This document shows, piece after piece, positions 1 through 5,606 of a stretch of 9,627 nt of DNA. The notes beneath the pieces are model-generated. The model ran no database searches, was not told the DNA's origin, and was given only the letters and a program-made list of their open reading frames with translations. The DNA is from JBGOUJ01 sp041477005 (lineage in GTDB: Bacteria; Acidobacteriota; Terriglobia; Bryobacterales; JACQDG01). The position numbers and the translations under genes are program-made. Each line of letters begins with the position of its first letter. Position 1 is the stretch's first letter. The stretch is taken from contig JBGOUJ010000273.1 in NCBI GenBank assembly GCA_041477005.1, positions 1 to 9,627 on the forward strand, written 5' to 3'.

Positions 1-951
1 ACCCAGCGGCTCCCATCCATCGGCCGGGGCTGCCATAACCCGGAGTCGCCGCGTCCCGTCAGAAAGGCTTTCCGCCCGGACCACCTGGACTCGGAGGGAG
101 CCGCCCTTCGCCAAGCGGATAGCCGCGAGCTCAATGCGCTCCCTGGCGCGGGCAATGCTGCGCCCGACTGTTTCCAGCGGCTCGGGGACCATTCTCTCCA
201 GAATCGGGAGAAAGCGTGAGTCACCGGTCTCCCCCATGGCCCGCGCCGCCGCCGAACGGAATTCCGCGTGCTGGCTTTGCGATTCCTTGACGATTCGGGG
301 AACGGCGGCGGGGTCCCCCAGTTTATAGAGTGCCACCAGGGCGTTGGTCGCCACCCGCCAGTTGGGATCGTGGCAGGCCTTGCCGAGCAACGCCCGGGCC
401 GCCGGCGAGTCGATTCCGGCAAGAGCCTCCACCACGTTGGCTCGAGTGCGCGAGTCGGCGTCTTTCAGAAACCCTTCGGCCCACTCGACCCGCTTGATGC
501 TTCGGCCGATCAATAGGGCCGCTTTCGAGCGAAGCCTGGGATTGCTTTGACGCAGGAGAGGCGCCAGCAGGGGCACAATCCGCGAGCCGTCGGAGATCGC
601 CTCCAGGATCGCCAGCACCCGTTCCGCCTCGGGGGCCTCCAGCTCCGGTAAGAGGCGCGCCAGCTTCGTGTCCAGCAGCGGTTGGAAACGGCTGGCCAGT
701 TGGGCCAGTGACTTCGCCTCCGCCCTGCTGAAAAGGCTCGAGTCGCACAGTGGGCCCGTCAGAAGGTCTCGCTCCGCCAACAGACTCACCAGAGACTCAC
801 GGTCAGGGCCTTCCAGGCCGCTCTTGAGCAACTCCAACGAGTCGGCGCAGAACCTCTTGCGATCCGCCGCCAACAGATCCTGCAGGGCATTCTTGCCCGC
901 CGCGGGATCGAGGGCAAACTGGTCCAATATCTCCTTGAGCCGCTCCTGCAT
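1..951 (-). CDS. HEAT-repeat protein, 3' end beyond window
   Basis: Translating the minus strand from the ATG at 951 gives 317 codons with no stop up to the left edge, so the gene is partial. Residues about 1-110 are helical and leucine-rich. Residues about 115-255 hold successive HEAT-like helical pairs with the usual features: 'RLRSKAALLIGR' (139-150), 'SRTRANVVEALAGI' (167-180), 'DPNWRVATNALVALYKLGD' (195-213) and 'EFRSAAARAMGETGDSRFLP' (230-249). The segment after about 285 ('LRVQVVRAE', 'RRLRVMAAP') looks beta-rich and may begin a second domain. HEAT repeats form scaffolds for protein contacts; no catalytic motif is visible. The start is uncertain: a GTG at 987 adds 12 codons and has GGAG six bases upstream, while the ATG has GGAG eleven bases upstream. 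An in-frame TAG lies just before the GTG. It follows trpD by 51-87 bases and is probably co-transcribed, but a link to tryptophan synthesis is not implied. Confidence 0.8.
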   Translation of the reverse strand, partial: MQERLKEILDQFALDPAAGKNALQDLLAADRKRFCADSLELLKSGLEGPDRESLVSLLAERDLLTGPLCDSSLFSRAEAKSLAQLASRFQPLLDTKLARLLPELEAPEAERVLAILEAISDGSRIVPLLAPLLRQSNPRLRSKAALLIGRSIKRVEWAEGFLKDADSRTRANVVEALAGIDSPAARALLGKACHDPNWRVATNALVALYKLGDPAAVPRIVKESQSQHAEFRSAAARAMGETGDSRFLPILERMVPEPLETVGRSIARARERIELAAIRLAKGGSLRVQVVRAESLSDGTRRLRVMAAPADGWEPLG

Positions 952-1038
952 CCGTGCAGACGCTCCGCTACGGGCCCAGGAGTACACCCCCGGCTCCGTA
1001 ACGCAGATGCCTATCTATCGGCGGATCGGGCTACAGTC

Positions 1039-2076
1039 TCAAGGCTGGGCGGGGGATGAATCCGTGAACTGGAGGAACTGATCGAGCCTCTCGATAGCCC
1101 GGCCGGAGTCGATGGCAGCGCGGGCCAGGGCCATGCCGGCGGTCAAATCCGGCGCCAGGCCGGCCACGACCAGCCCGGCCGCGGCGTTCACCAGAACGAT
1201 GTCCCGGCGAGGGCCCTTCTCGCCGCCTAGCACCGAGCGGACGATGGCGGCACTCTCCCGGCGGTCCCCGCCGGCAAGCTGGTCCGGGGTAGTCGTCTCG
1301 ACGCCGAAGTCTTGCGGGCACAGCGTCCATTCGATCACCTTCCCCTGATCGACCTCAGCCACGATCGTAGACCCGGTGGTGGTGATCTCGTCGAGGCCGT
1401 CGCAGCCGTGGACCACCAGCCCGCGCCGCATCCCCAGCCGCGCCAGGGCTTCGGCCACCAGCCGGACCGAATGCCGATCGAAGACCCCCACGATCTGCGT
1501 CCGGGCCCCTGCCGGGTTGGCGAGCGGCCCGAGCAGGTTGAACACGGTGCGCATCTTCAGCTCCGCCCGGATCGGCTGCACGTGCCGCATGGCCGGATGC
1601 AAGGCCGGCGCAAACAGGAAGCCGATGCCCACCTGCTGAACGCAGCGGGCGATCCGCTCCGGGGCGAGATCCAGCCGCGCGCCCAGCTCTTCCAGCACGT
1701 CGGCGCTGCCGCAGTTGCTCGAGATCGAGCGGTTGCCGTGCTTGGCCACGCGGGCGCCGGCGGCGGCCAGCACAAATGCGGTGGCGGTCGAGATGTTGAA
1801 CGTGTGGGCGCCATCGCCGCCGGTGCCGCACGTGTCCACCAGCGGGCGCGGGTCTTCGCCGCACTCGACGCGCGTGGCGTGGTCCCGCAGGGCCCGCGCG
1901 AAGCCGACCACTTCGTTCACCGCTTCACCCTTCATCCGCAAGGCTACGAGCAAGGCCGACACGACGGGCGCGGGGCTCGTTCCAGCCAGGATCTCCTCGA
2001 GCGCCGCATAGGCTTCGGCGTCGGTGAGGTCCTCTCGCGCCACGGCTTTGTGAAGCGCCTCACGAACGGCAGACAT
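1039..2076 (-). CDS. trpD: Anthranilate phosphoribosyltransferase
   Basis: This 345-residue cytoplasmic enzyme transfers phosphoribose from PRPP to anthranilate, the second committed step of tryptophan synthesis. The length is normal for stand-alone TrpD. Family motifs are all present: a helical N-terminal domain (about 1-70), the PRPP-binding glycine loop CGTGGDG (83-89) followed by HTFNISTA, KHGNRS (112-117), NCGSAD (121-126), the anthranilate-side region around 'HPAMRHVQPIRAELKMRTVFNLLGPLANP' split over 160-188, and the metal-binding DGLDE (226-230). The ATG at 2076 fits the family N-terminus. No Shine-Dalgarno is seen directly before it; instead the minus strand carries CATACT five bases upstream, a -10-like hexamer, with no good -35. 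No other trp gene lies in the window, so trpD appears split from the rest of the pathway here. It is divergent from sucC and followed by the HEAT-repeat gene. Confidence 0.97.
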   Translation of the reverse strand: MSAVREALHKAVAREDLTDAEAYAALEEILAGTSPAPVVSALLVALRMKGEAVNEVVGFARALRDHATRVECGEDPRPLVDTCGTGGDGAHTFNISTATAFVLAAAGARVAKHGNRSISSNCGSADVLEELGARLDLAPERIARCVQQVGIGFLFAPALHPAMRHVQPIRAELKMRTVFNLLGPLANPAGARTQIVGVFDRHSVRLVAEALARLGMRRGLVVHGCDGLDEITTTGSTIVAEVDQGKVIEWTLCPQDFGVETTTPDQLAGGDRRESAAIVRSVLGGEKGPRRDIVLVNAAAGLVVAGLAPDLTAGMALARAAIDSGRAIERLDQFLQFTDSSPAQP

Positions 2077-2129
2077 GGTATAGTATGCTTTCCGCGCCCA
2101 GCCATAGGGTCAGCAATCGGGCTGTGCGC

Positions 2130-2164
2130 GCTGAAAGCTGATGGCTAGTAGCTGAAGGCTATCG
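2130..2164. repeat. Degenerate 7-bp tandem repeat (five units)
   Basis: Five consecutive 7-base units each begin with GCT. The first, second and fourth are GCTGAAA, GCTGATG and GCTGAAG; the third (GCTAGTA) and fifth (GCTATCG) are more diverged. The array sits in the 129-bp divergent region between trpD and sucC. Because 7 is not a multiple of 3 and most units carry TGA or TAG, it places stops in several frames. The origin is unknown; slippage in an untranslated region is the simplest reading. Confidence 0.6.
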
Positions 2165-2176
2165 TTACCATCTTAC

Positions 2177-2197
2177 GCCGCCGGGGCGGTTGGCGGC
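2177..2197 (+). promoter_or_regulatory. GC-rich stem-loop just before sucC
   Basis: GCCGCC (2177-2182) can pair with GGCGGC (2192-2197) across a 9-base loop. The stem ends eight bases before the sucC ATG, where a Shine-Dalgarno would normally sit, and none is visible there. It could affect translation start on sucC mRNA, but such short GC stems also arise by chance in GC-rich DNA. No sigma70-like promoter could be placed with confidence in 2077-2205. Confidence 0.3.
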
Positions 2198-2205
2198 TTC
2201 TGCAA

Positions 2206-3363
2206 ATGAAAATCCACGAGTACCAGGCCAAGGAGATTCTGCGTCGCTACCAGGTACCGGTCCCGCGCGGCGAGCCGGCGTTCAGCGCCGAACAGGCCTT
2301 CGAGGCCGGCCGGCGATTGGGCGGGAGCGTGGTGGTGAAGGCCCAGATCCACGCCGGGGGACGCGGGAAAGGGGGCGGCGTCAAGATCGCCCGCGATGCC
2401 GAGGAGGCTCGCCAGATCGCCTCCCGCATGCTCGGCATGAAGCTCGTCACCCACCAAACCGGGGCCGAGGGCCGCATCGTCGAGCGGCTCTTGATCGAGG
2501 AAACCCTGCCGATCGACCGCGAGCTCTATCTGGGCGTGGTGTTGGACCGCGCGCTGGGCAAGAACGTTTTCATGGCCTCGAAAGCCGGCGGGGTTGAAAT
2601 CGAGGAAGTCGCCCGGCAGACTCCCGAGTTGATCTTGAAGCGGGCGATCGAGCCGGGCGCGGGACTGCTCGCCTACCAGGCCCGCAGCCTTGCCTTCGGC
2701 ATGGACATCCCGGCGGCGGCCGTGCCGGCTGCGGCCGCGGCCATGATGGCCCTGGCGACCGCCTACGAAGAAACCGACGCCTCGCTCGCGGAAATTAACC
2801 CGTTCATCTTGACCAAAGACGGCACGGTCTGCGCTCTCGACGCCAAGATCAACTTCGACGACAACGCCCAGTTCCGGCATCCCGAGTGGGCCGAGCTGCG
2901 CGACCTCAAGGAAGAAGATCCGCTGGAAGTCGAGGCGGGCAAGTACGGCCTCAACTACATCAAGCTCGACGGCAGCGTCGGCTGCATGGTCAACGGCGCG
3001 GGCCTGGCCATGGCGACCATGGACATCATCAAGTTCGCCGGCGGCAGTCCGGCGAATTTTCTGGACGTGGGCGGGGGCGCCAACGCCGAGCAGGTGAAGA
3101 ACGCCTTCCGCATCCTGCTCTCCGACCCCAGCGTGAAGGCGGTGCTGATCAATATCTTCGGCGGCATCCTGCGGGTCGATATGCTGGCCACGGGGGTGGT
3201 CGAAGCGGCGCGGGCGCTGGATGTGAAAGTTCCGATCGTGCTGCGGCTGGAGGGCACCAACGTGGAAAAAGGCCGGCAGATCCTGGCCGAGTCCGGGCTG
3301 AATTTTACCGTGGCCAAGGGCATGCGGGAAGCGGCAGAGAGGGTGGTGGCGCTGGCGAGATGA
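2206..3363 (+). CDS. sucC: Succinyl-CoA synthetase, beta subunit (ADP/GDP-forming)
   Basis: The 385-residue beta subunit of succinyl-CoA ligase pairs with SucD to convert succinyl-CoA to succinate with formation of ATP or GTP in the TCA cycle. The N-terminus [12 protein letters not shown] is canonical and fixes the start. Residues 1 to about 235 form the ATP-grasp domain, with the nucleotide-binding [13 protein letters not shown] (45-57) and metal ligands in EINPF (196-200, Asn198) and LDAKINFDD (Asp212). The C-terminal ligase domain shows [28 protein letters not shown] and NIFGGI (316-321). Length and motif order match the family. Whether it prefers ADP or GDP cannot be told from sequence alone. 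The stop overlaps the sucD start as ATGA, so the two subunits are translationally coupled. It heads a five-gene plus-strand run and lacks an obvious Shine-Dalgarno. Confidence 0.97.
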   Translation: MKIHEYQAKEILRRYQVPVPRGEPAFSAEQAFEAGRRLGGSVVVKAQIHAGGRGKGGGVKIARDAEEARQIASRMLGMKLVTHQTGAEGRIVERLLIEETLPIDRELYLGVVLDRALGKNVFMASKAGGVEIEEVARQTPELILKRAIEPGAGLLAYQARSLAFGMDIPAAAVPAAAAAMMALATAYEETDASLAEINPFILTKDGTVCALDAKINFDDNAQFRHPEWAELRDLKEEDPLEVEAGKYGLNYIKLDGSVGCMVNGAGLAMATMDIIKFAGGSPANFLDVGGGANAEQVKNAFRILLSDPSVKAVLINIFGGILRVDMLATGVVEAARALDVKVPIVLRLEGTNVEKGRQILAESGLNFTVAKGMREAAERVVALAR

Positions 3364-4241
3364 GCATTCTACTCGACGGGACAACGCGGGTGATCGTGCA
3401 AGGGTTCGGCAAGCAGGGCGCCTTTCACGCCGAGCAATGCGCCCAGTACGGCACCAAGATCGTGGGCGGGGTCACGCCGGGCAAGGGCGGAACCAAGCAG
3501 TTCGGCCTGCCGGTGTTCGATACGGTGGCCCAAGCGGTGCGAGAGCTGCAGCCCACGGCGTCGATTGTTTTTGTGCCGCCGCCCGGCGCGGCCGACGCGA
3601 TCCTGGAAGCAGCCGACGCCGGCCTCACCCTGGTCGTCAGCATCACCGAAGGGATCCCCACGCGAGACATGGTCCGGGCCTGGCGGTTTCTGCAAGGCGG
3701 CAAGACGCGCCTGATCGGCCCCAACTGTCCCGGCATCATTTCGCCCGGCAAGGCCAAGCTCGGCATCATGCCCGGCTACATCCACACCCCTCCGGGCCAG
3801 GACGGCGGCATAGGGGTGGTCTCCCGTTCCGGCACCCTCACCTACGAAGCGGTCGGCCAGTTGACCGCGCTGGGCATCGGCCAATCCACCTGCATCGGGA
3901 TCGGCGGCGATCCCATCATCGGCACGAACTTTGTGGACGCCATCCGGCTGTTCAACGAGGACCCGGAAACGCGCGCCATCATCATGATCGGCGAGATCGG
4001 CGGCAACGCCGAGGAGCAAGCGGCGGCCTACGTTCGGGAACACGTCAAGAAGCCGGTGGTCGGCTTCGTCGCCGGCCAGACCGCCCCGCCCGGCCGCCGC
4101 ATGGGCCACGCCGGCGCCATCATCTCGGGCGGCTCCGGCGCGGCCGCCGAAAAGGTTCGGGCCATGGAGCAGGCCGGCATCCGAGTGGCAAAATCGCCGG
4201 CGGACCTGGGAGAGACCATGCAGAAATTGATGATTTGTTGA
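3360..4241 (+). CDS. sucD: Succinyl-CoA synthetase, alpha subunit
   Basis: The 293-residue alpha subunit carries the CoA site and the phosphorylated histidine of succinyl-CoA ligase. [16 protein letters not shown] begins at the ATG that overlaps the sucC stop by four bases. Family motifs follow in order: [15 protein letters not shown], the ITEGIP segment, [40 protein letters not shown] and MGHAGAII with the active-site His at residue 250. One oddity lies in the CoA-binding loop. E. coli SucD reads QGFTGSQGTFH, while here it is [10 protein letters not shown], one residue shorter at the Thr position; the reading frame is intact. The C-terminal codons (LMIC and the TGA) are made by an AT-rich tandem repeat, unlike the GC-rich codons before them. 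ndk follows 23 bases later. Confidence 0.96.
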   Translation: MSILLDGTTRVIVQGFGKQGAFHAEQCAQYGTKIVGGVTPGKGGTKQFGLPVFDTVAQAVRELQPTASIVFVPPPGAADAILEAADAGLTLVVSITEGIPTRDMVRAWRFLQGGKTRLIGPNCPGIISPGKAKLGIMPGYIHTPPGQDGGIGVVSRSGTLTYEAVGQLTALGIGQSTCIGIGGDPIIGTNFVDAIRLFNEDPETRAIIMIGEIGGNAEEQAAAYVREHVKKPVVGFVAGQTAPPGRRMGHAGAIISGGSGAAAEKVRAMEQAGIRVAKSPADLGETMQKLMIC

Positions 4242-4258
4242 TTTATTGATTTGTTGAT
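4227..4258. repeat. AT-rich 8-bp tandem repeat across the sucD stop
   Basis: Four contiguous 8-base units fit the consensus TTGTTGAT. Units two and four are exact, unit three has A at position 3, and unit one has A at position 4. The array starts inside the last codons of sucD, contains its TGA stop (4239-4241) and fills most of the 23-base gap before ndk. Its composition is sharply unlike the surrounding GC-rich DNA. It leaves ndk with an AU-rich leader and no strong Shine-Dalgarno. It looks like a simple-sequence expansion. Confidence 0.8.
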
Positions 4259-4264
4259 AGAAAA

Positions 4265-4675
4265 ATGCAACGCACCCTTACCATCATCAAGCCCGACGCC
4301 GTCGCGGCGCATCATGCGGGCGAAATCATCGGCGAGCTGCAGAAGGCCGGGTTCCGCATCCTGGCCATGAAGATGCTGCGGCTTACGCGCGAGCAGGCCG
4401 AGGGCTTCTATCACGTTCATCGCGGCAAATTCTTTTTCAACGACCTGGTGAAGTTCATGACCGAAGGGCCGGTGCTGCCGATGGCGCTGGAGCGGGAGGA
4501 CGCCATCGCCGCGCTGCGAAAGCTTATGGGCGACACCAATCCGGCCAAGGCCGCCGACGGGACGATTCGCAAGCGCTTTGGCTCTTCCATTGAACGCAAC
4601 GCCATCCATGGCTCCGACGCCCCCGAGTCGGCGGCCTTCGAGCTGGGTTTCTTCTTCGCTACAATGGAATTGTGA
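4265..4675 (+). CDS. ndk: Nucleoside-diphosphate kinase
   Basis: This 136-residue cytoplasmic enzyme moves the gamma phosphate between nucleoside triphosphates and diphosphates through a phosphohistidine. The start [13 protein letters not shown] is canonical (catalytic Lys9). [22 protein letters not shown] (89-93), the GTIRKRFG segment and the active-site NAIHGSD with His115 followed by PESAAFE are all present, and the length is typical. Upstream is only the AU-rich repeat ending in GATAGAAAA, so ribosome recruitment may rely on the AU-rich leader or coupling from sucD. Placement after sucCD makes sense: NDK can redistribute the NTP made by succinyl-CoA synthetase, and physical association of the two enzymes has been reported in other organisms. 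Its TGA overlaps the GTG start of the next gene by four bases. Confidence 0.97.
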   Translation: MQRTLTIIKPDAVAAHHAGEIIGELQKAGFRILAMKMLRLTREQAEGFYHVHRGKFFFNDLVKFMTEGPVLPMALEREDAIAALRKLMGDTNPAKAADGTIRKRFGSSIERNAIHGSDAPESAAFELGFFFATMEL

Positions 4676-4902
4676 GCTTTTGGGGAAGCCCGGGCCGATG
4701 GATCGCAACCTTGGGCCTGATCCTCGTCGGGGTTGGTTTGCTGGTGATGGCCGCCGAGAGGTTTTCCTTCTTCCGCCTGGGACGGCTTCCCGGCGACATT
4801 GTCTATCGCGGCAAGAACACGGTCTTTTATTTCCCGCTCGCCACTTCCCTTCTGCTTAGCGTCTTGTTGACCCTCCTTTTTTCGTTATTTCGAAGGAGAT
4901 GA
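4672..4902 (+). CDS. DUF2905 family small membrane protein
   Basis: This is a 76-residue protein of unknown function with two predicted membrane helices, about residues 10-28 and 55-73. Between them are the family hallmarks LGRLPGDI (36-43) and [12 protein letters not shown] (52-63), and the chain ends in a basic RRR tail. These match DUF2905 proteins, short inner-membrane proteins found next to many housekeeping genes. The start is a GTG that overlaps the ndk TGA as GTGA, implying translational coupling; no alternative in-frame ATG fits, because the GTG sits just before the conserved first helix. Its stop region contains the ribosome binding site of the next gene. Function is not established. 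Confidence 0.88.
   Translation: MSFWGSPGRWIATLGLILVGVGLLVMAAERFSFFRLGRLPGDIVYRGKNTVFYFPLATSLLLSVLLTLLFSLFRRR
4893..4898 (+). promoter_or_regulatory. Shine-Dalgarno AAGGAG for the ORF at 4904
   Basis: AAGGAG ends five bases before the ATG at 4904, an ideal placement. It overlaps the last codons of the DUF2905 gene. It is the clearest Shine-Dalgarno in this operon and decides the start of the small ORF. Confidence 0.85.
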
Positions 4903-4903
4903 T

Positions 4904-5110
4904 ATGCTCGAACCCGGCCAGCGCGTCCGCTTGAACCTCGCCGGCATGATGATCCAGGGCGTCGGGTTCGGCGCGGCGGTGACGGATGCCTTGGGAACGG
5001 TGATACGCCAGACCTCGGCCGCGCCGCCGACCTACCTGGTGCAACTGCTGTTCGCCTTCAAGGGTGTGACCCAGGTGGAAGTCCCCGAAAACCGCATCAG
5101 GCCGGCGTAG
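4904..5110 (+). CDS. Small conserved-looking protein, unknown function
   Basis: A 68-residue protein begins MLEPGQRVRLNLAGMMIQG and ends PENRIRPA. I do not recognise a named family. The pattern of short hydrophobic strands separated by glycines and turns (GQRVRLNL, GTVIRQT, TYLVQLLF, TQVEVPENRI) suggests a small beta-barrel of the SH3 or KOW kind, which is inference from pattern only. There is no signal peptide or membrane segment, so it is probably cytoplasmic. It starts one base after the DUF2905 stop with a strong Shine-Dalgarno, so it is very likely expressed as the last gene of the sucCD-ndk run. The codon use resembles its neighbours. Confidence 0.75.
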   Translation: MLEPGQRVRLNLAGMMIQGVGFGAAVTDALGTVIRQTSAAPPTYLVQLLFAFKGVTQVEVPENRIRPA

Positions 5111-5135
5111 CTGCGCCGGAGGGACAGAGACCCTC
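5102..5135 (+). other. Two tandem stem-loops at the operon end
   Basis: CCGGCG (5102-5107) pairs with CGCCGG (5114-5119) over a 6-base loop that includes the TAG stop of the preceding ORF. GAGGG (5119-5123) then pairs with CCCTC (5131-5135). Neither is followed by a T run, so this is not a standard intrinsic terminator. They may stabilise or process the 3' end of the sucCD-ndk mRNA; the following C/T-rich stretch could allow Rho-dependent ending. Confidence 0.3.
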
Positions 5136-5216
5136 AACTCCCCTTCAGCGGCTGGTCACCCAGCGCCATCGTGACGGCGCGGATCTGCGTGGCCTCACCG
5201 CTTCACCGGCCTCTCG

Positions 5217-5245
5217 TTGAAGCTGCAGCGGGAGGGTGTTATGAT
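5217..5245 (+). promoter_or_regulatory. Sigma70-like promoter for the coiled-coil gene
   Basis: TTGAAG (5217-5222) and TATGAT (5240-5245) are separated by exactly 17 bases. They match the -35 and -10 consensus at 4 and 5 of 6 positions. The -10 ends six bases before the ATG at 5252, so transcription would be expected to start at or next to the start codon, giving a leaderless mRNA. The GGGAGGG at 5230-5236 would then lie inside the promoter spacer, not in the transcript. Confidence 0.6.
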
Positions 5246-5251
5246 GGGCCT

Positions 5252-5503
5252 ATGTTCGACCCCGACGTAGAGGCTCGCTTCCAGAGAATTGAAGACGAGT
5301 TGCTTGTAACCGCCGAGTTGCAGCGCCGATTCGAGATGGAGGGTAAGGAGCGCATTGGCCGCCTGGAGGCGTTCCAGGACGCCATGGCGCGCTCGCGCCA
5401 GGAGGTTGACGGAAAGATGAGCGCACTGATCGACATCGTGGCTCACCTCAGCGAGACCGTCGAGCGCTTCCTGAAGTCCCGGTCCAACGGCGGCGCGAAC
5501 TGA
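5252..5503 (+). CDS. Small coiled-coil protein, unknown function
   Basis: The 83-residue product starts MFDPDVEARFQRIEDELL and is almost entirely charged amphipathic helix up to 'SETVERFLKSR', with heptad-like spacing of Leu, Ile, Val, Phe and Ala (for example 'ARFQRIEDELLVTAELQRRF'), consistent with a coiled coil. There is no signal peptide or membrane segment. I chose the ATG at 5252 over an upstream in-frame GTG at 5171, because the extra 27 residues look non-coding and the promoter pair sits just before 5252. I do not recognise a named family. It stands alone between the sucCD operon and a bidirectional terminator, so its genomic context says little about its function. Confidence 0.72.
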   Translation: MFDPDVEARFQRIEDELLVTAELQRRFEMEGKERIGRLEAFQDAMARSRQEVDGKMSALIDIVAHLSETVERFLKSRSNGGAN

Positions 5504-5543
5504 ATCGCTGCCGCCAAGCTTTTTCCCTCACCCAAAAACAAAT

Positions 5544-5580
5544 TGGGGAGGCTCTCTTTCCAGCCTCCCCAGAGTTTTTT
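5544..5580. terminator. Bidirectional intrinsic terminator
   Basis: TGGGGAGGCT (5544-5553) and AGCCTCCCCA (5562-5571) form a perfect 10-bp stem with an 8-base loop. On the plus strand it is followed by GAG and six T. On the minus strand the stem is followed by AATTTGTTTTT. It therefore can end both the coiled-coil gene transcript and the converging receptor transcript. Confidence 0.93.
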
Positions 5581-5606
5581 CGAGCGCCTGGACTTCCAGC
5601 CGGCGC

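Noticed and set aside
1014..1042. TTGAGA-17-GATAGA on the minus strand as a separate promoter for the HEAT-repeat gene
   Set aside because: The -10 matches consensus at only three positions, so co-transcription with trpD is the simpler reading.
668..1081. A 137-codon plus-strand frame near the left edge
   Set aside because: The minus strand encodes a continuous HEAT-repeat protein over most of this span, and the plus frame is Ser/Arg-rich and unlike a protein family.
1312..2148. A 278-codon plus-strand frame opposite trpD
   Set aside because: trpD on the minus strand carries all family motifs; the opposite frame has none.
2886..3359. Upstream in-frame extension of sucD into sucC
   Set aside because: The extra residues are a frame-shifted reading of sucC; the family N-terminus begins at the ATG at 3360.
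2173..3384. A 403-codon minus-strand frame opposite sucC
   Set aside because: It mirrors the canonical sucC gene; its His/Gln/Asp-rich sequence is typical of antisense shadows in GC-rich genes.
5163..5180. GCGCC-N8-GGCGC as a terminator of the sucCD operon
   Set aside because: The stem is only five base pairs and no T run follows on either strand.
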